Positions 29,124 through 38,836 are shown, counted from the first letter of the stretch. The stretch: 64,000 nucleotides of DNA from Xanthobacteraceae bacterium (GCA_019745775.1 JAIESR010000019.1:1-64000); one strand, 5' to 3'. The notes: a model not told the origin generated them from the sequence alone. A program made the numbers and translations.

Positions 29124-30899
29124 TCAGTCGCCCGAGGTCGAGCCGCCCTTGTGCTGGGTGATAGTGTCGACCAGCGCGAGCCGGCCTTTCTTCACCTCGG
29201 CGATGGCGCGGCGCAGCGCCGGACCGACGTCCTCGGGCTTGTCGATCGGGCCTTCGCCGTAGCAGCCCAGCGAACGCGCCAGCGCGCCGAAATCCGGCTC
29301 GGGACCGAACAGGTCCATGCCGATATGCGCCCGGGCTTCGTCGGTGCCGCGCAGCTTCGCCATGCGGATCTGGTGCGCCCAGTCGTTGTAGTAGGCGCGG
29401 TTGTTGTGCATGACGACCAGCATCGGGATTTCGTACTTGGCCGCGATCCACAGCGCGCCGGCGTCGAACATGAGGTCTCCGTCAGGCTGGATGTCGACCA
29501 CTAGGCGGCCTTTGCCCTTGTTGGCGAGCGCGACGCCGAGCGAAATTCCGATCTGAGTCGAGGTGCCGAGCTCGACGCCCGGGTGGCGGTAGGGCTTGTC
29601 GAAGTCCCAATACTTGCGGACCTCGTGCTTGAGGTCGTTGGCCGTGAGCACCCAGTCCTCGTGCTTGATCGCGTCCCAGATTTCCAGTGCGAGGCGCGGG
29701 AAGGTGAGCGGCGACGCGTCCCAGTCCTTGCGGCCGTCTTTCTGCCACTGTGCCCACACCTCGTCGTGACGCTTGCCGATCGCGATCTTGCGGTCCTCGA
29801 TCTTCTTCTTGAGGTTCGCATTGCCGTCGACCTTGGCCTTGATGATGCGGGTGAGCTCCGGCATCGCAAGCGAGGTGTCGCCGAGCGCGCGTACCGAGCA
29901 CGGCTGCATGCGGCAGTAGTCCATCGCCCATTTGCTGATGCCGATCTCGGCGACGCCGATCTCGACATAGTCGCAGGTCTTGGGCGGCAGCACCTCGAGC
30001 GTGCGCGTGGTCCGGTTGAGATTGGTGATCTGCTTTTCCCAGTCCTTCAGGTCGAGGCCGACGATCAGGTCGAGCTTCTTGAGCGACGGCTTGTCCATGC
30101 TCAGGCAGAGCGGATGCCTGTTCGGGAAGTTCAGTGCGTTATTGACGTCCCACACCGCCGCGCCGGCGGTCTCCGCCAGCGTCACGAGCTTGTCGAAATT
30201 GCCTTCCTGCCGGCCGGTGTATTCGGTCAGGATCATCGGGTTGTCGGACTTGATCAGTTTGTCGGCGATCGCCTCGACCGCGGCGGGGTCCGGCGCCATC
30301 GGCGACGGCTGCTTCACCGCTTCCGCCGGCGGTAGCTCCACCTTGTCGATCAGCGGGTCTTCCTGGAGCGCCGCGTCGTAGCACATGTAGATCGGGCCCT
30401 TCGGCTCGGTCATCATGATCGAATAGGCGCGCGCGAAGCTCTCCGGCACGCCGTGGATCGAGGTCGGCTGGTAGTCCCATTTAGTGTAGTCGCGCACCGC
30501 GTTGCCCTGCACCAGCGCGGTGTGCGTCCAGTCGATGTGCGGACGCCGGCGGTTCTCGTCCATTGGGCCGGTGGCGCCCATGATGAAAATCGGTACGCGG
30601 TCGAGGAACGCGTAATAGATCGCCATGCAGGCATGCAGCAGCCCGACCAGGTTGTGCAGGATGACGACCATCGGCTTGCCGGTCGCCTTGGCATAGCCGT
30701 GCGCGATCTGCACCGCGATTTCCTCGTGGTTGCAGAGCATCATCGGCGGTTCGTTGTTGCCGTAATTGACCAGCGAGTCGTGCAGCCCGCGGAAGCTCGC
30801 GCCGGGATTGAGCGTGATGTAGGGGAAATCGTATCGCTTGATCATGTCGACGATGATGTCGGACTGCCAGCCGGTATAGTTCTTGGTCTTTGCGTCCAT
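29124..30899 (-). CDS. Thiamine-diphosphate-dependent enzyme (acetolactate synthase/decarboxylase-like)
   Basis: 591-aa protein with the three TPP-enzyme domains: PYR domain with catalytic Glu59 in CNHEEIAVQIAHGYAKATG, a central domain, and a PP domain with PDGDLMFDAG and VVMHNN binding Mg2+-diphosphate. The usual GDG motif reads PDG, so the first glycine is replaced while the metal-binding Asp is kept. It probably decarboxylates or carboligates a 2-oxo acid, as benzoylformate or oxalyl-CoA decarboxylases do; the substrate is unknown. The ATG has AAGG upstream and a strong terminator follows. A second, only distantly similar TPP enzyme lies at 49-50.7 kb. Confidence 0.88.
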   Translation of the reverse strand: MDAKTKNYTGWQSDIIVDMIKRYDFPYITLNPGASFRGLHDSLVNYGNNEPPMMLCNHEEIAVQIAHGYAKATGKPMVVILHNLVGLLHACMAIYYAFLDRVPIFIMGATGPMDENRRRPHIDWTHTALVQGNAVRDYTKWDYQPTSIHGVPESFARAYSIMMTEPKGPIYMCYDAALQEDPLIDKVELPPAEAVKQPSPMAPDPAAVEAIADKLIKSDNPMILTEYTGRQEGNFDKLVTLAETAGAAVWDVNNALNFPNRHPLCLSMDKPSLKKLDLIVGLDLKDWEKQITNLNRTTRTLEVLPPKTCDYVEIGVAEIGISKWAMDYCRMQPCSVRALGDTSLAMPELTRIIKAKVDGNANLKKKIEDRKIAIGKRHDEVWAQWQKDGRKDWDASPLTFPRLALEIWDAIKHEDWVLTANDLKHEVRKYWDFDKPYRHPGVELGTSTQIGISLGVALANKGKGRLVVDIQPDGDLMFDAGALWIAAKYEIPMLVVMHNNRAYYNDWAHQIRMAKLRGTDEARAHIGMDLFGPEPDFGALARSLGCYGEGPIDKPEDVGPALRRAIAEVKKGRLALVDTITQHKGGSTSGD

Positions 30900-31054
30900 C
30901 GGAATGCCTTGTGCTCGAGAGCGGGGTGCAGAACTTCTGAAAGCCCGCCCTAGAAGTCACGGCCGGGGAGGGGCCGTCAAGGCGCCGCTCGCGCCCGCCC
31001 CCCGGGGGCGGGGGCGCGCCGCATCGGGCCGCGCGTGAGCGGAGGTGCTGGCGC

Positions 31055-32131
31055 CTACTTCTTCTTGGCCTTCGCCGACTCGACCTGCAGCATCGCCGCC
31101 GTCTTCTTGAGGATCGCCGGGTCGGTCTTGGCCGATTCTACGATGATCTTCTCGACCGCCGCGGCATTCAGCGGCGTGATCTCGAGGTCCATCTTGCGGG
31201 CCTCCTCCAGGAACACCTTGTCCTTCATCGTCGCCATGAATGCGGCCTGCAGAGCGGCGGCGCGGTCCTGCGGTATGCCGGGTGGCGCCAGGAAGGGCCG
31301 TCCGAGCGCCTGGCGCGCGAAGATCAGGCGCAGGATCGACCGCTCCTCGGCGGTGTCGGCGAGATCGACCACCAGCGGAACGTCTGGCAGATCTTCGTGC
31401 TTCTCCAAAGCGAGCTGCATGAGGACGAAGATCTTTTTCTCCTTGTACCAGTCCATGCGGGTTGCGACCACGCTCGACCACGACCATCCGCAACGGCCGC
31501 CGACCTCACCGCGCTCCATGGCAAGGCTGATGTCGTTGCCGCCGGGATAACCGGAAACGATGCGGAATTTGGTGCCCAGCACCGCGTTCGTGATGCGTGG
31601 AAACTGGTCGGTGTCGGCAGAAGGTCCGGTCCCGCCGACAACAAGCTCCCGTTTCAGCAGTTGCTTATAGTTCGTGACCCCCGACGTGTGCCAGCTCACG
31701 CACACGCTCACCTCGTTGTTCATGCTTCCGAGCCAGAGATACTTGGTAGGGTCGAATTTGGCGGCGTCGATGCCGAGCATGGGATCGAACGGCGTTCCGC
31801 GCCCGATGGCGCCGAACGAAGTGCCGTCCTTGGGGGCGACATTGTAGAGCCAGTTCGCCAGCACCAGGCTGCCGGCGCCCGGCATGTTGCGCGGGACAAT
31901 AGTCGGATTGCCGGGAATGTGCTTGCCCATATGGCGCGCGAGCAGGCGCGCGTAGACGTCGTACCCGCCGCCGCCGCTATAGCCGATCAGGAGTTCGACG
32001 GTCTTGCCGCGGTAGAACTCCGCCACGCTTTGCGCGTGTCCAGCCGATGGCAACGTGAGTGCAGCTGTGGTGGTGGCGACCACGACGATGTCGCGAATCC
32101 GCGGCATGGTTGGCCATGGGGCGCAGCGCAT
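31055..32131 (-). CDS. TctC/Bug-like periplasmic binding protein, subfamily A, copy 1
   Basis: About 358 aa. A signal peptide ends at SAGHAQ, followed by the first-strand motif GKTVELLIGYSGGGGYDVYARLLA and NMPGAGSLVLANWLYNVAPKDGT. This is the pattern of tripartite tricarboxylate transporter receptors, somewhat diverged. It shares CVSWHT, DTDQFPRI, and SLAMERGEVGGRCGWSWSS with the neighbouring copy at 32.3 kb. ATG 32131 is taken because GGAG lies about 9 bases upstream; starts at 32137 and 32107 are possible. No TctA/TctB membrane genes are nearby, so the partner transporter is unknown. Confidence 0.88.
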   Translation of the reverse strand: MRCAPWPTMPRIRDIVVVATTTAALTLPSAGHAQSVAEFYRGKTVELLIGYSGGGGYDVYARLLARHMGKHIPGNPTIVPRNMPGAGSLVLANWLYNVAPKDGTSFGAIGRGTPFDPMLGIDAAKFDPTKYLWLGSMNNEVSVCVSWHTSGVTNYKQLLKRELVVGGTGPSADTDQFPRITNAVLGTKFRIVSGYPGGNDISLAMERGEVGGRCGWSWSSVVATRMDWYKEKKIFVLMQLALEKHEDLPDVPLVVDLADTAEERSILRLIFARQALGRPFLAPPGIPQDRAAALQAAFMATMKDKVFLEEARKMDLEITPLNAAAVEKIIVESAKTDPAILKKTAAMLQVESAKAKKK

Positions 32132-32269
32132 GGACATTGGCTCCGGTGGTGAGTTTCTTTACCGCCGGAGGGTAGATGAACGATAAGGCGCACGGAGGGT
32201 GACGTGAGAGCGCGGCGACGGTTGGTCGCACGAACCGCCGCTGCGGCCCGTCGTTACCTCGCGCGTCTG

Positions 32270-33295
32270 TTATCTGAGGATGTCGGCCGCCTTTTTCACA
32301 ATTGCGGGCGGCGTCCGGTAGATATCCTCGACAAGCTTCTGCACCGCCTCGCCTGAGATCGGTGTGATCTCGAGCTGCGCTTTCTCAGCTTCGGCGAGGA
32401 ATTCCTTATCTTTCATGGTGGCCATGAACGCGGCGCGCAGCGCGGCGACGCGGTCGGCGGGAACGTCGGGCGGTGCGAGGAAGGGACGTCCCAGCGCTTG
32501 GCGCGCGAAGATCAGCCGCAGCAGGGCGCGCTGCTCGTCGGTCTTGGCGAGCTCGGTGATCAGCGGCACGTCGGGCATGTCCGGGTGCTTTTCCAGCGAC
32601 AGCTGCATCAGCACGGTGATCTTCTTGTCCTTGATCCAGGACGCGCGGGTCGAGACCACGCTCGACCACGACCAGCCGCAGCGACCGTCGACTTCGCCGC
32701 GCTCCATCGCGAGATTGACATCGTTGCCGCCGGGATAGCCGGTGATGATCTTCATCTGCGTGCCGAGCACGCCGTTGATGATGCGCGGGAACTGGTCGGT
32801 GTCGGCGGCGGCGCCGGTGCCGCCCACGTTGAGCACGTTGGTCAGGAGGTCGTCGAACTTGGTGACCTTGGTGCGGCCGTTCCACACCACACAGACGCTG
32901 ACCTCGTCATTGGCGCTGCCGATCCAGTTGAAGCGGTTGCCGTCGAACTGCGCGGCCTTCGCGCCGAACAGCGGGTCGAAGCCGGTGCCGCGGCCGATTG
33001 TGCCGATCACCGTGCCGTTCTTGTTGGCGACGTTATACAGCCAGTTGGCGAGTCGCAGGCTGCCGGCGCCTTCCATGTTCTTCGGCGTCACCGTCGGATT
33101 GCCAGGGATGTGCTTCCCTAGATGACGCGCGATGAGCCGGGCATAGACGTCGTAGCCGCCGCCGACCGAGTAACCGATCATCATGTCGACGGTCTTGCCC
33201 TTGTAGAATTCGGCGGGCGATTGGGCTGCTGCGCTGGTGCCGGTGACGGCAACGATCGCAGAGGCCAGGAAGAACGTCGGCGCTCGCATACGCAT
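32270..33295 (-). CDS. TctC/Bug-like periplasmic binding protein, subfamily A, copy 2
   Basis: 341 aa with a signal peptide ending GTSAAAQ, then FYKGKTVDMMIGYSVGGGYDVYARLIARHLGKHIPGNP. Most of the length is clearly homologous to copy 1 (ERGEVDGRCGWSWSSVV and FMATMKDKEFLAE are nearly identical), so the two arose by tandem duplication. ATG 33295 follows GAGGAG. The likely ligand is a carboxylate, as in the TctC family, but ligand-specific residues cannot be judged. It is followed by copy 1 in the same direction with a gap of about 140 bases. Confidence 0.88.
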   Translation of the reverse strand: MRMRAPTFFLASAIVAVTGTSAAAQSPAEFYKGKTVDMMIGYSVGGGYDVYARLIARHLGKHIPGNPTVTPKNMEGAGSLRLANWLYNVANKNGTVIGTIGRGTGFDPLFGAKAAQFDGNRFNWIGSANDEVSVCVVWNGRTKVTKFDDLLTNVLNVGGTGAAADTDQFPRIINGVLGTQMKIITGYPGGNDVNLAMERGEVDGRCGWSWSSVVSTRASWIKDKKITVLMQLSLEKHPDMPDVPLITELAKTDEQRALLRLIFARQALGRPFLAPPDVPADRVAALRAAFMATMKDKEFLAEAEKAQLEITPISGEAVQKLVEDIYRTPPAIVKKAADILR

Positions 33296-33403
33296 TAGTC
33301 TCCTCGAAAGCATAACGCCTGACGCGCGGGCGGGGTTCAGCGCCACGCACAATAGGCGCCGGTCAATAGACGCTGTTCAACGCCGCTTGATGACGCAGGG
33401 GGT

Positions 33404-33943
33404 TCAGAACCCGGGCGCCCGCTCCAGCTGGTCGATCCAGTCGAAGCCCATGTCCTTGATGATGCGGTTGCTCATCACGATGACGCGGGCGTCGCTGGTC
33501 GCGAAGCTCTGGTGGTTGGTGTAGGGGGGCACGTAGACGTAGTCGCCCTTCTTCCACTCGAACTTCCTGGGCTCCGCGGCCCATTCCCAGATGAACTTGT
33601 CCTGGCAGTCGAACTGCATGTCCCAGTGCAGGTCGTAGCCTTCGCCCTCGACCACGAAGGCGAGCTCTTCCCACATGTGGCGGTGCTTGCCCGAGCGCTC
33701 GCCGGCCTTGAGGAACAGCATGTACGCCTCGACGCAGAGCTCGGGCGTGTTCATGTTGCGGTGGATCAGGTGCTTGATAAGCCCGTCCGGCGAACGCTCC
33801 CACGGCATCTCTTCGGCCGTGACCACGTTCGGACGCTTGGCATATTCCTTGCGGAACTCTTCCGACCTGATGATCTCCTCGGCGCGCCAGTTGCACGTCT
33901 GGTTGCCGGAGTGAGCCTGGACCTTGTCTGCAATCGCGCTCAT
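33404..33943 (-). CDS. Cupin-domain protein 1
   Basis: 179-aa single-cupin protein. Metal-binding motif 1 is seen as GERSGKHRHMWEELAFVVEGEG (His, His, Glu) and motif 2 as GDYVYVPPYTNHQSF. An N-terminal helical part contains NWRAEEIIRSEEFRKEY. Cytoplasmic; it may be a metal-dependent dioxygenase, isomerase or sensor. It lies 24 bases after a second cupin gene that shares the pattern GYDxH...W..GD....P...HQ.F, and the pair may form a heteromeric bicupin. AAGGAG precedes the ATG. Confidence 0.85.
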   Translation of the reverse strand: MSAIADKVQAHSGNQTCNWRAEEIIRSEEFRKEYAKRPNVVTAEEMPWERSPDGLIKHLIHRNMNTPELCVEAYMLFLKAGERSGKHRHMWEELAFVVEGEGYDLHWDMQFDCQDKFIWEWAAEPRKFEWKKGDYVYVPPYTNHQSFATSDARVIVMSNRIIKDMGFDWIDQLERAPGF

Positions 33944-33967
33944 GGGTGCTTGCGCTCCTTCTTGTTA

Positions 33968-34558
33968 TCAGAGATCGGTGGGCGGCGAGTACGGACCCAG
34001 GGCCGGATCCAACTCGGGCGGCCACTCCACCATCTTCTGGAGCAGCAGGTGCATGAACAGGAACAGCGGCTTCGCCTTGAATACGAGGTGGATGCACTCC
34101 TCGGTTTCGGAGTCGTTGAAGTGCTGATGCACGCATCCGTTCTCGACCAGCATCACGTCGCCGGCCTTCCACGGGATCTTCCTGCCGTCGTGGATGTCGT
34201 AGCCGTGGCCTTTGAGCACGTAGAACACCGCGCTGTTCAAGTGGCCGTGCTTCTGTCCGCCGGTCTTCGGCGCGTAGGCCTCGATGTGGGATTCGATCGA
34301 TTGGATGATCTGCGTCGCCTGCGGGCTGATGACGCTCTTGCCGAACATCTGCGGGCCGCCCTTCCAAGGCACATCGCCGGCGGAGTAGACGCGCTTCTCA
34401 TCGACCAGCGTCTTGTAAAGGTGGCTGTAGGTGCCTTCGAGCGCCCGCACGAACGTCCGCTTCTTGGCCCAGCGATCCCACTTCTGGTGCTTCTTCTCCA
34501 TCTCCATGGGGTCGGGCTGGTTGTGTCCAATGCCCGGGGCGTCGACCACATTCGTCAT
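33968..34558 (-). CDS. Cupin-domain protein 2
   Basis: 196-aa protein with an N-terminal helical extension (MEMEKKHQKWDRWAKKRTF) and a cupin core: GQKHGHLNSAVFYVLKGHGYDIHDGRKIPWKAGDVML followed by CVHQHFN. In motif 1 the usual Glu is not obvious, so metal binding may differ from cupin 1. It is translated first, 24 bases ahead of cupin 1, with a good AAGGAG site. Together the two look like one bicupin split into two genes; the role is unknown, possibly ring-cleavage-type or hydroxy-acid chemistry linked to the nearby binding proteins. Confidence 0.83.
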   Translation of the reverse strand: MTNVVDAPGIGHNQPDPMEMEKKHQKWDRWAKKRTFVRALEGTYSHLYKTLVDEKRVYSAGDVPWKGGPQMFGKSVISPQATQIIQSIESHIEAYAPKTGGQKHGHLNSAVFYVLKGHGYDIHDGRKIPWKAGDVMLVENGCVHQHFNDSETEECIHLVFKAKPLFLFMHLLLQKMVEWPPELDPALGPYSPPTDL

Positions 34559-34770
34559 GCTGCGCTCCTTCCTGGCCGGTCGCGCACCGCGGTGAGGCCC
34601 ACCCGTCGCGAGAATCCGGCAAAATCGCCTATAATTGTTGGCTCTTACGCCATTGCTGCGGCGTGCGCAATCGCCGCCCCGGGAGCGGTTTGCCGCTGTT
34701 CCCGCATCCGGAACGCGCCGTTACAATGGCGCCCAAGCCCGGCAAACGGGCATGCCTGGGGAGGCAGCAG

Positions 34771-35793
34771 ATGAGGATGGCAATCCGCGGCCTGGCTGCC
34801 GCGATGCTGGCGGCCGTTCCGGCGTCAGCAAGCCTCGCGCAGTCGGTCGGGGAGTTCTACCGGGGCAAGACCGTCGAAATCGTCATTGGATACTCGGTCG
34901 GCGGCGGCTACGACATCTATGCCCGCCTGATCGCGCGGCATCTCGGCAAGCATATACCGGGCAATCCCAAGGTCGTGCCGAAGAACATGGAAGGCGCCGG
35001 CGGCATGCGCATGGCGAACTGGCTCTACGGTGCGGCGCCGCGCGACGGCACCGTGCTCGGAGCCACCAGCCGCGCCTTTGCGTTCGAGCCGCTGCTCGGC
35101 AACAAGTCCGCGCAATACGACGCCAGCAAGGTGGCATTTATCGGCAGCGCCAACGACGAAGTCAGCGTCTGCATGGCGTGGCACACGTCGGTCATTGCGA
35201 GTTTCGCCGATGTGCAGAAGCGTGAGCTCGTGGTCGGCACCGGCGGCGTCGCCGACGACACCCACCAATTTCCGGCGATCCTCAACAACATGTTCGGCGC
35301 CAAGTTCAAGATGGTTTCGGGCTATTCCGGCGGCACCGAAATCAACATCGCGATGGAGCGCGGTGAGGTGCACGGCCGCTGTGGTTTCCCTTGGTCGACC
35401 GTGAAGGCGACCTACCAGCACTGGATAAGGGAGAAGAAGTTCAACCTGCTGATGCAGTTCTCGCTCGGCAAGCATGCCGACCTGCCGAAAGTCCCGCTGG
35501 TGATGGATCTCGCAACCACCACGGAGCAGAAGCAGATACTCACGCTGATCTTCGGCCGGCAGGTGATGGGCCGCCCATATGCCGCACCGCCCGGTATCCC
35601 CAAGGACCGCGTCGACGCACTGCGCAAGGCGTTCATGGCGACGATGGACGACAAGGATTTCATCGCCGAGGTGGCGAAGGCACAATTCGAGCTGACGCCG
35701 GTTCCGGGTGAGAAGCTCGAAGCGATGGTGTTGGACATCTATCGGTCGACGCCGCCGGCGGTCGCGGCTAAAGCTGCTGCGATGGTGAAATAG
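34771..35793 (+). CDS. TctC/Bug-like periplasmic binding protein, subfamily A, copy 3
   Basis: 340 aa. Signal peptide MRMAIRGLAAAMLAAVPASA, then SVGEFYRGKTVEIVIGYSVGGGYDIYARLIARHLGKHIPGNP, close to copies 1 and 2. GGGGAGG about 6 bases before ATG 34771 fixes the start; the frame is open further upstream but without support. The ERGEVHGRCGFPWSTV segment matches the subfamily but lacks the WSWSS of the other two copies. It is divergent from the cupin pair and followed by a family-3-like binding protein 39 bases downstream. Confidence 0.88.
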   Translation: MRMAIRGLAAAMLAAVPASASLAQSVGEFYRGKTVEIVIGYSVGGGYDIYARLIARHLGKHIPGNPKVVPKNMEGAGGMRMANWLYGAAPRDGTVLGATSRAFAFEPLLGNKSAQYDASKVAFIGSANDEVSVCMAWHTSVIASFADVQKRELVVGTGGVADDTHQFPAILNNMFGAKFKMVSGYSGGTEINIAMERGEVHGRCGFPWSTVKATYQHWIREKKFNLLMQFSLGKHADLPKVPLVMDLATTTEQKQILTLIFGRQVMGRPYAAPPGIPKDRVDALRKAFMATMDDKDFIAEVAKAQFELTPVPGEKLEAMVLDIYRSTPPAVAAKAAAMVK

Positions 35794-35832
35794 GCCGCGA
35801 CGCGGACGACGCAATCAGCTACGTCATCCGTC

Positions 35833-36546
35833 ATGTCGATCGCATCGCAACTCGCGCCGACCGGTACGCTTCGCCTCGCGGTGTGGATGGTGCCGTATTT
35901 CGCGCGCGTCGAGGCCGGCGGCCTGCGCGGCATCATTCCCGATCTCGCCGCCGCGCTGGCGCAGCGCGCCGGCACCAAGCTCGACCTCGTGAAATTCGAG
36001 AACCCCGCACGGATCGTCGCGGCATTCCGCGATGGCTCGCTCGACGCGACCTTCATCGGCATCACCGCCGACCGCGCCGAGGCGATCGATTTCGGTCCGA
36101 TTGTGTTCGAAATTCAGACCACATATCTGGTCCCTGAAGCATCAGCGATCGGCGGCATCACGGAGATCGACCGCGCCGGCGTGCGCATCGCCGTGCCGGC
36201 CAAGAGCGCGCAGGAAGCACATCTGACCAGGACACTCACGGCAGCCATGTTGATGCCGGTGCCCGCGGAAGAGCCCCGTCAGGCGATCGATTTGCTCAAG
36301 GCCGGCGAGGCCGACGCCTTCAGTCATGTGGCGCCGATGCTCGCATCGGTGCAGGGCGAGTTGCCGGGCTCGCGATTGCTCGCTGGTAGCTACTTCAACG
36401 TGCCGATCGCCATCGGCGTGGCCAAAGGCCGGCCGCGCGCGGTCGCCGAGTTCGCGCGTGGGTTTGCCGATCAGGCAAAGCACTCGGGCGTGTTGCAGCA
36501 GACTCTCACGCGCAACGCCGTCACGGGCATTACCGCCGCCGCGTAG
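35833..36546 (+). CDS. Family-3-like solute-binding protein without signal peptide
   Basis: 237-aa protein with the fold signature of amino-acid-type binding proteins: GTLRLAVWMVPYFARVE, GLRGIIPDLAAALAQRAG, IVAAFRDGSLDATFIGITADRAEAIDF. It lacks any N-terminal signal, and no upstream in-frame start could add one. It therefore acts in the cytoplasm or is exported by another route. No good ribosome site is visible, and translation may depend on the preceding binding-protein gene. Ligand unknown. Confidence 0.8.
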   Translation: MSIASQLAPTGTLRLAVWMVPYFARVEAGGLRGIIPDLAAALAQRAGTKLDLVKFENPARIVAAFRDGSLDATFIGITADRAEAIDFGPIVFEIQTTYLVPEASAIGGITEIDRAGVRIAVPAKSAQEAHLTRTLTAAMLMPVPAEEPRQAIDLLKAGEADAFSHVAPMLASVQGELPGSRLLAGSYFNVPIAIGVAKGRPRAVAEFARGFADQAKHSGVLQQTLTRNAVTGITAAA

Positions 36547-36727
36547 TGCGCTCCCGAGACCGAAGTACCGGTCGGGAACAATTTTGCCGAGTGTCAGAAA
36601 TCCCGGCATTGACGCCGCTATCCAAGTCTTCGAAGCAATTGTCCGCCACCGGACCGCAGGACCTCAGGCTGATTTCCGCGCGCTCGCCCGTCCACTAATC
36701 CGGATGCGGGACGGCAAGGAGTTGGCC

Positions 36728-36967
36728 ATGCAGCAGATCGTATCCCCGTGGAGGAAATTCAGTCTCCGCCTGACAGCTCTGATCATTGTCGCGGCCGTCG
36801 GCGGATGGGCGATGTCGGCGGTGTTCGCGTCGAAGCCGCCGTCGACCGCTGGCGCCGCCAACTCGCTGGCCAAAGCGCCGGCAGATGCCGCGATCATGTC
36901 GCCGATGGAGCTCATGATCGGCCGTGGGCGCCATCTTCCGATCAGCGACTACGTCGATCCGTTCTGA
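36728..36967 (+). CDS. Small membrane-anchored hypothetical protein
   Basis: 79-aa protein beginning MQQIVSPWRKFSLRLTALII, with one hydrophobic helix (about residues 14-33) and a short Ala/Ser-rich tail ending GRGRHLPISDYVDPF. AAGGAG stands 7 bases before ATG 36728, which supports translation. Similar short proteins of unknown role occur in Bradyrhizobium-like genomes. It stands alone between a binding-protein gene and the convergent chemoreceptor gene. Confidence 0.65.
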   Translation: MQQIVSPWRKFSLRLTALIIVAAVGGWAMSAVFASKPPSTAGAANSLAKAPADAAIMSPMELMIGRGRHLPISDYVDPF

Positions 36968-36979
36968 GCGCTTGCGAGT

Positions 36980-38836
36980 CTAGGCGGCGGCGCGCCGGGC
37001 TTTCGACGCCGTCACCGGCTTCCCTGCCCGCGAATGCATTGCGGCGGCCGCCTGCGCCTCGAGCCGGAAGAAGCCGACCCGCTCGTCCATCGCCCGTGAC
37101 TGCTGCTCCAGCGCTCTCGCCGCGGCCGCGTTCTGCTCGACCAGCGCAGAGTTCTGCTGCGTGACCTCGTCCATGCGTACGAGCGCCGCGTTGACCTGAT
37201 CGATGCCGGTCGATTGTTCTTCACTGGCGGTCGAGATGTTAGACGCCACGTCGACCACCTGTTTGATCGATTGCAGGATATCGGCCAGCGAAGCACCGGC
37301 ACGATTAACGAGCTCGACGCCTGCCTGAACCTGGCTTGTGCTGGAGCTGATCAGCTGCTTGATGTCCTTGGCGGCCTGCGACGAGCGCTGTGCCAGGCTT
37401 CGCACCTCGGAAGCGACGACGGCGAAGCCGCGTCCGGCCTCCCCCGCTCGCGCGGCCTCGACCGCGGCGTTGAGCGCGAGCAGGTTGGTCTGCCGCGCGA
37501 TCTCGTCGATCACGCCGATGATGTCCGAGATCTTGTGCGAGGACTCTTCGATCTGCGCGACCGCGGTGACCGCCTGCTTGACGACTTCACCGCCGCGATC
37601 GGCGACGTCTCGGGCGTTGCCGGCAAACCGGTTGGCGTCGCGGGCATTGCCGGCATTGTTCTTCACCGTGACCGAAATCTGCTCCATCGAGGCTGAGGTC
37701 TGCTCCAGGCTGGCGGTCTGCTGCTCGGTGCGCTGGGACAGGTCCGTCGTGCTGGATGAGATTTCCGCCGCTGTGTTGGACACCTCGCGCGTCGCCGCCG
37801 CGATCGCTCCTATCGTCTCATGCAGCTGCGAAATCGCCGCATTGTAATCGTCGCGAATCTGCACGTAGGCGTTGGTGAAGCCTTCGCTCAGGCGATAGGT
37901 GAGATCGCCGTCCGAGAGCTTGCCGAGGCCGTCGGCAAGCGCGCGCACCACCTGCGCCTGCTCCTCGGCGGCCCTGGCCTGCGCGTCGGCATGCTGGCGC
38001 TGATCGGATTCGCTCTGGACGCGCCGCTCGTTGGCGGCGTTCTCCAATTCCAGGTTTTCGACCGCCGCATCGCGGAAAACGACGAGCGCGCGCGCCATAT
38101 GGCCGACTTCGTCGCTGCGGTCCTGCGACGGAACCACGACCGACAGGTCGCCTGCCGCCAGCTGCCGCATGACCCCGGTCAGGTTGTTGAGCGGCCGCAC
38201 CACCCATCGATTGATGGCGATCATGCCCGCTGCGATGATGACGAACAGCCCGGCCACGAGGCTCAAGACCCACGCCAGCGCCATGAAGCCTTGCTGCTGT
38301 GACGCGCTTTCGGTTTCCGAATTGCCGACTTCGGCGAGCTTCACGACCTGATCAATGACCGCGCGATGGCCGGCATAGGATTTCGTAACGGCGGCATAGG
38401 CCTGTGCTGCGGCTGTCTGGTCGGCACGTTGTAACGCCGGCAGCAACTGCCCTTCGAGCGCGCTCCAGAACGCCAGGACATGATCGTGGGAGTCCTTCGT
38501 CATCTTGATCTTCATGCTGTCGGCGAGGTCCGACTCGAGCCAGTACTTGTAGCGCTCCTCGTATTGCTTCTTGAGCTCCTGCAACGCGGCGGTGCTCTCG
38601 GCGATCGGCTTGGCGTTGTTGAGCGCCAACGTCGCCTCCAGGTAGGATTCGATGATGTAGGCCGGCGGCGGCAGGATATCCGCCACGAGGTCCTTGCCCT
38701 GGACGATCTTCGTGTAGGTGGGGCCGCCGACCCGGATTTGATGGGTGGCCCAGAGGCTGGCCGCCACTGCTATCAGCAGGCCGAGCGCCATCACGGCCCC
38801 GAACGAATAGATGACTGTCTTGATACTGAAGCGCAT
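36980..38836 (-). CDS. Methyl-accepting chemotaxis protein
   Basis: 618-aa chemoreceptor: membrane helix at about residues 8-30, a periplasmic helical sensor of around 150 residues (four-helix-bundle type), a second helix ([20 protein letters not shown]), HAMP, and a signalling domain with the tip [19 protein letters not shown] near residue 442. It is embedded in the binding-protein island, so it may direct swimming towards the same compounds, possibly through ligand-loaded binding proteins; that is inference. ATG 38836 follows GAAGGGG; the frame is open to 38881. Its signalling part resembles that of the receptor at 7.7-10 kb, but the sensor is unrelated. Confidence 0.93.
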   Translation of the reverse strand: MRFSIKTVIYSFGAVMALGLLIAVAASLWATHQIRVGGPTYTKIVQGKDLVADILPPPAYIIESYLEATLALNNAKPIAESTAALQELKKQYEERYKYWLESDLADSMKIKMTKDSHDHVLAFWSALEGQLLPALQRADQTAAAQAYAAVTKSYAGHRAVIDQVVKLAEVGNSETESASQQQGFMALAWVLSLVAGLFVIIAAGMIAINRWVVRPLNNLTGVMRQLAAGDLSVVVPSQDRSDEVGHMARALVVFRDAAVENLELENAANERRVQSESDQRQHADAQARAAEEQAQVVRALADGLGKLSDGDLTYRLSEGFTNAYVQIRDDYNAAISQLHETIGAIAAATREVSNTAAEISSSTTDLSQRTEQQTASLEQTSASMEQISVTVKNNAGNARDANRFAGNARDVADRGGEVVKQAVTAVAQIEESSHKISDIIGVIDEIARQTNLLALNAAVEAARAGEAGRGFAVVASEVRSLAQRSSQAAKDIKQLISSSTSQVQAGVELVNRAGASLADILQSIKQVVDVASNISTASEEQSTGIDQVNAALVRMDEVTQQNSALVEQNAAAARALEQQSRAMDERVGFFRLEAQAAAAMHSRAGKPVTASKARRAAA

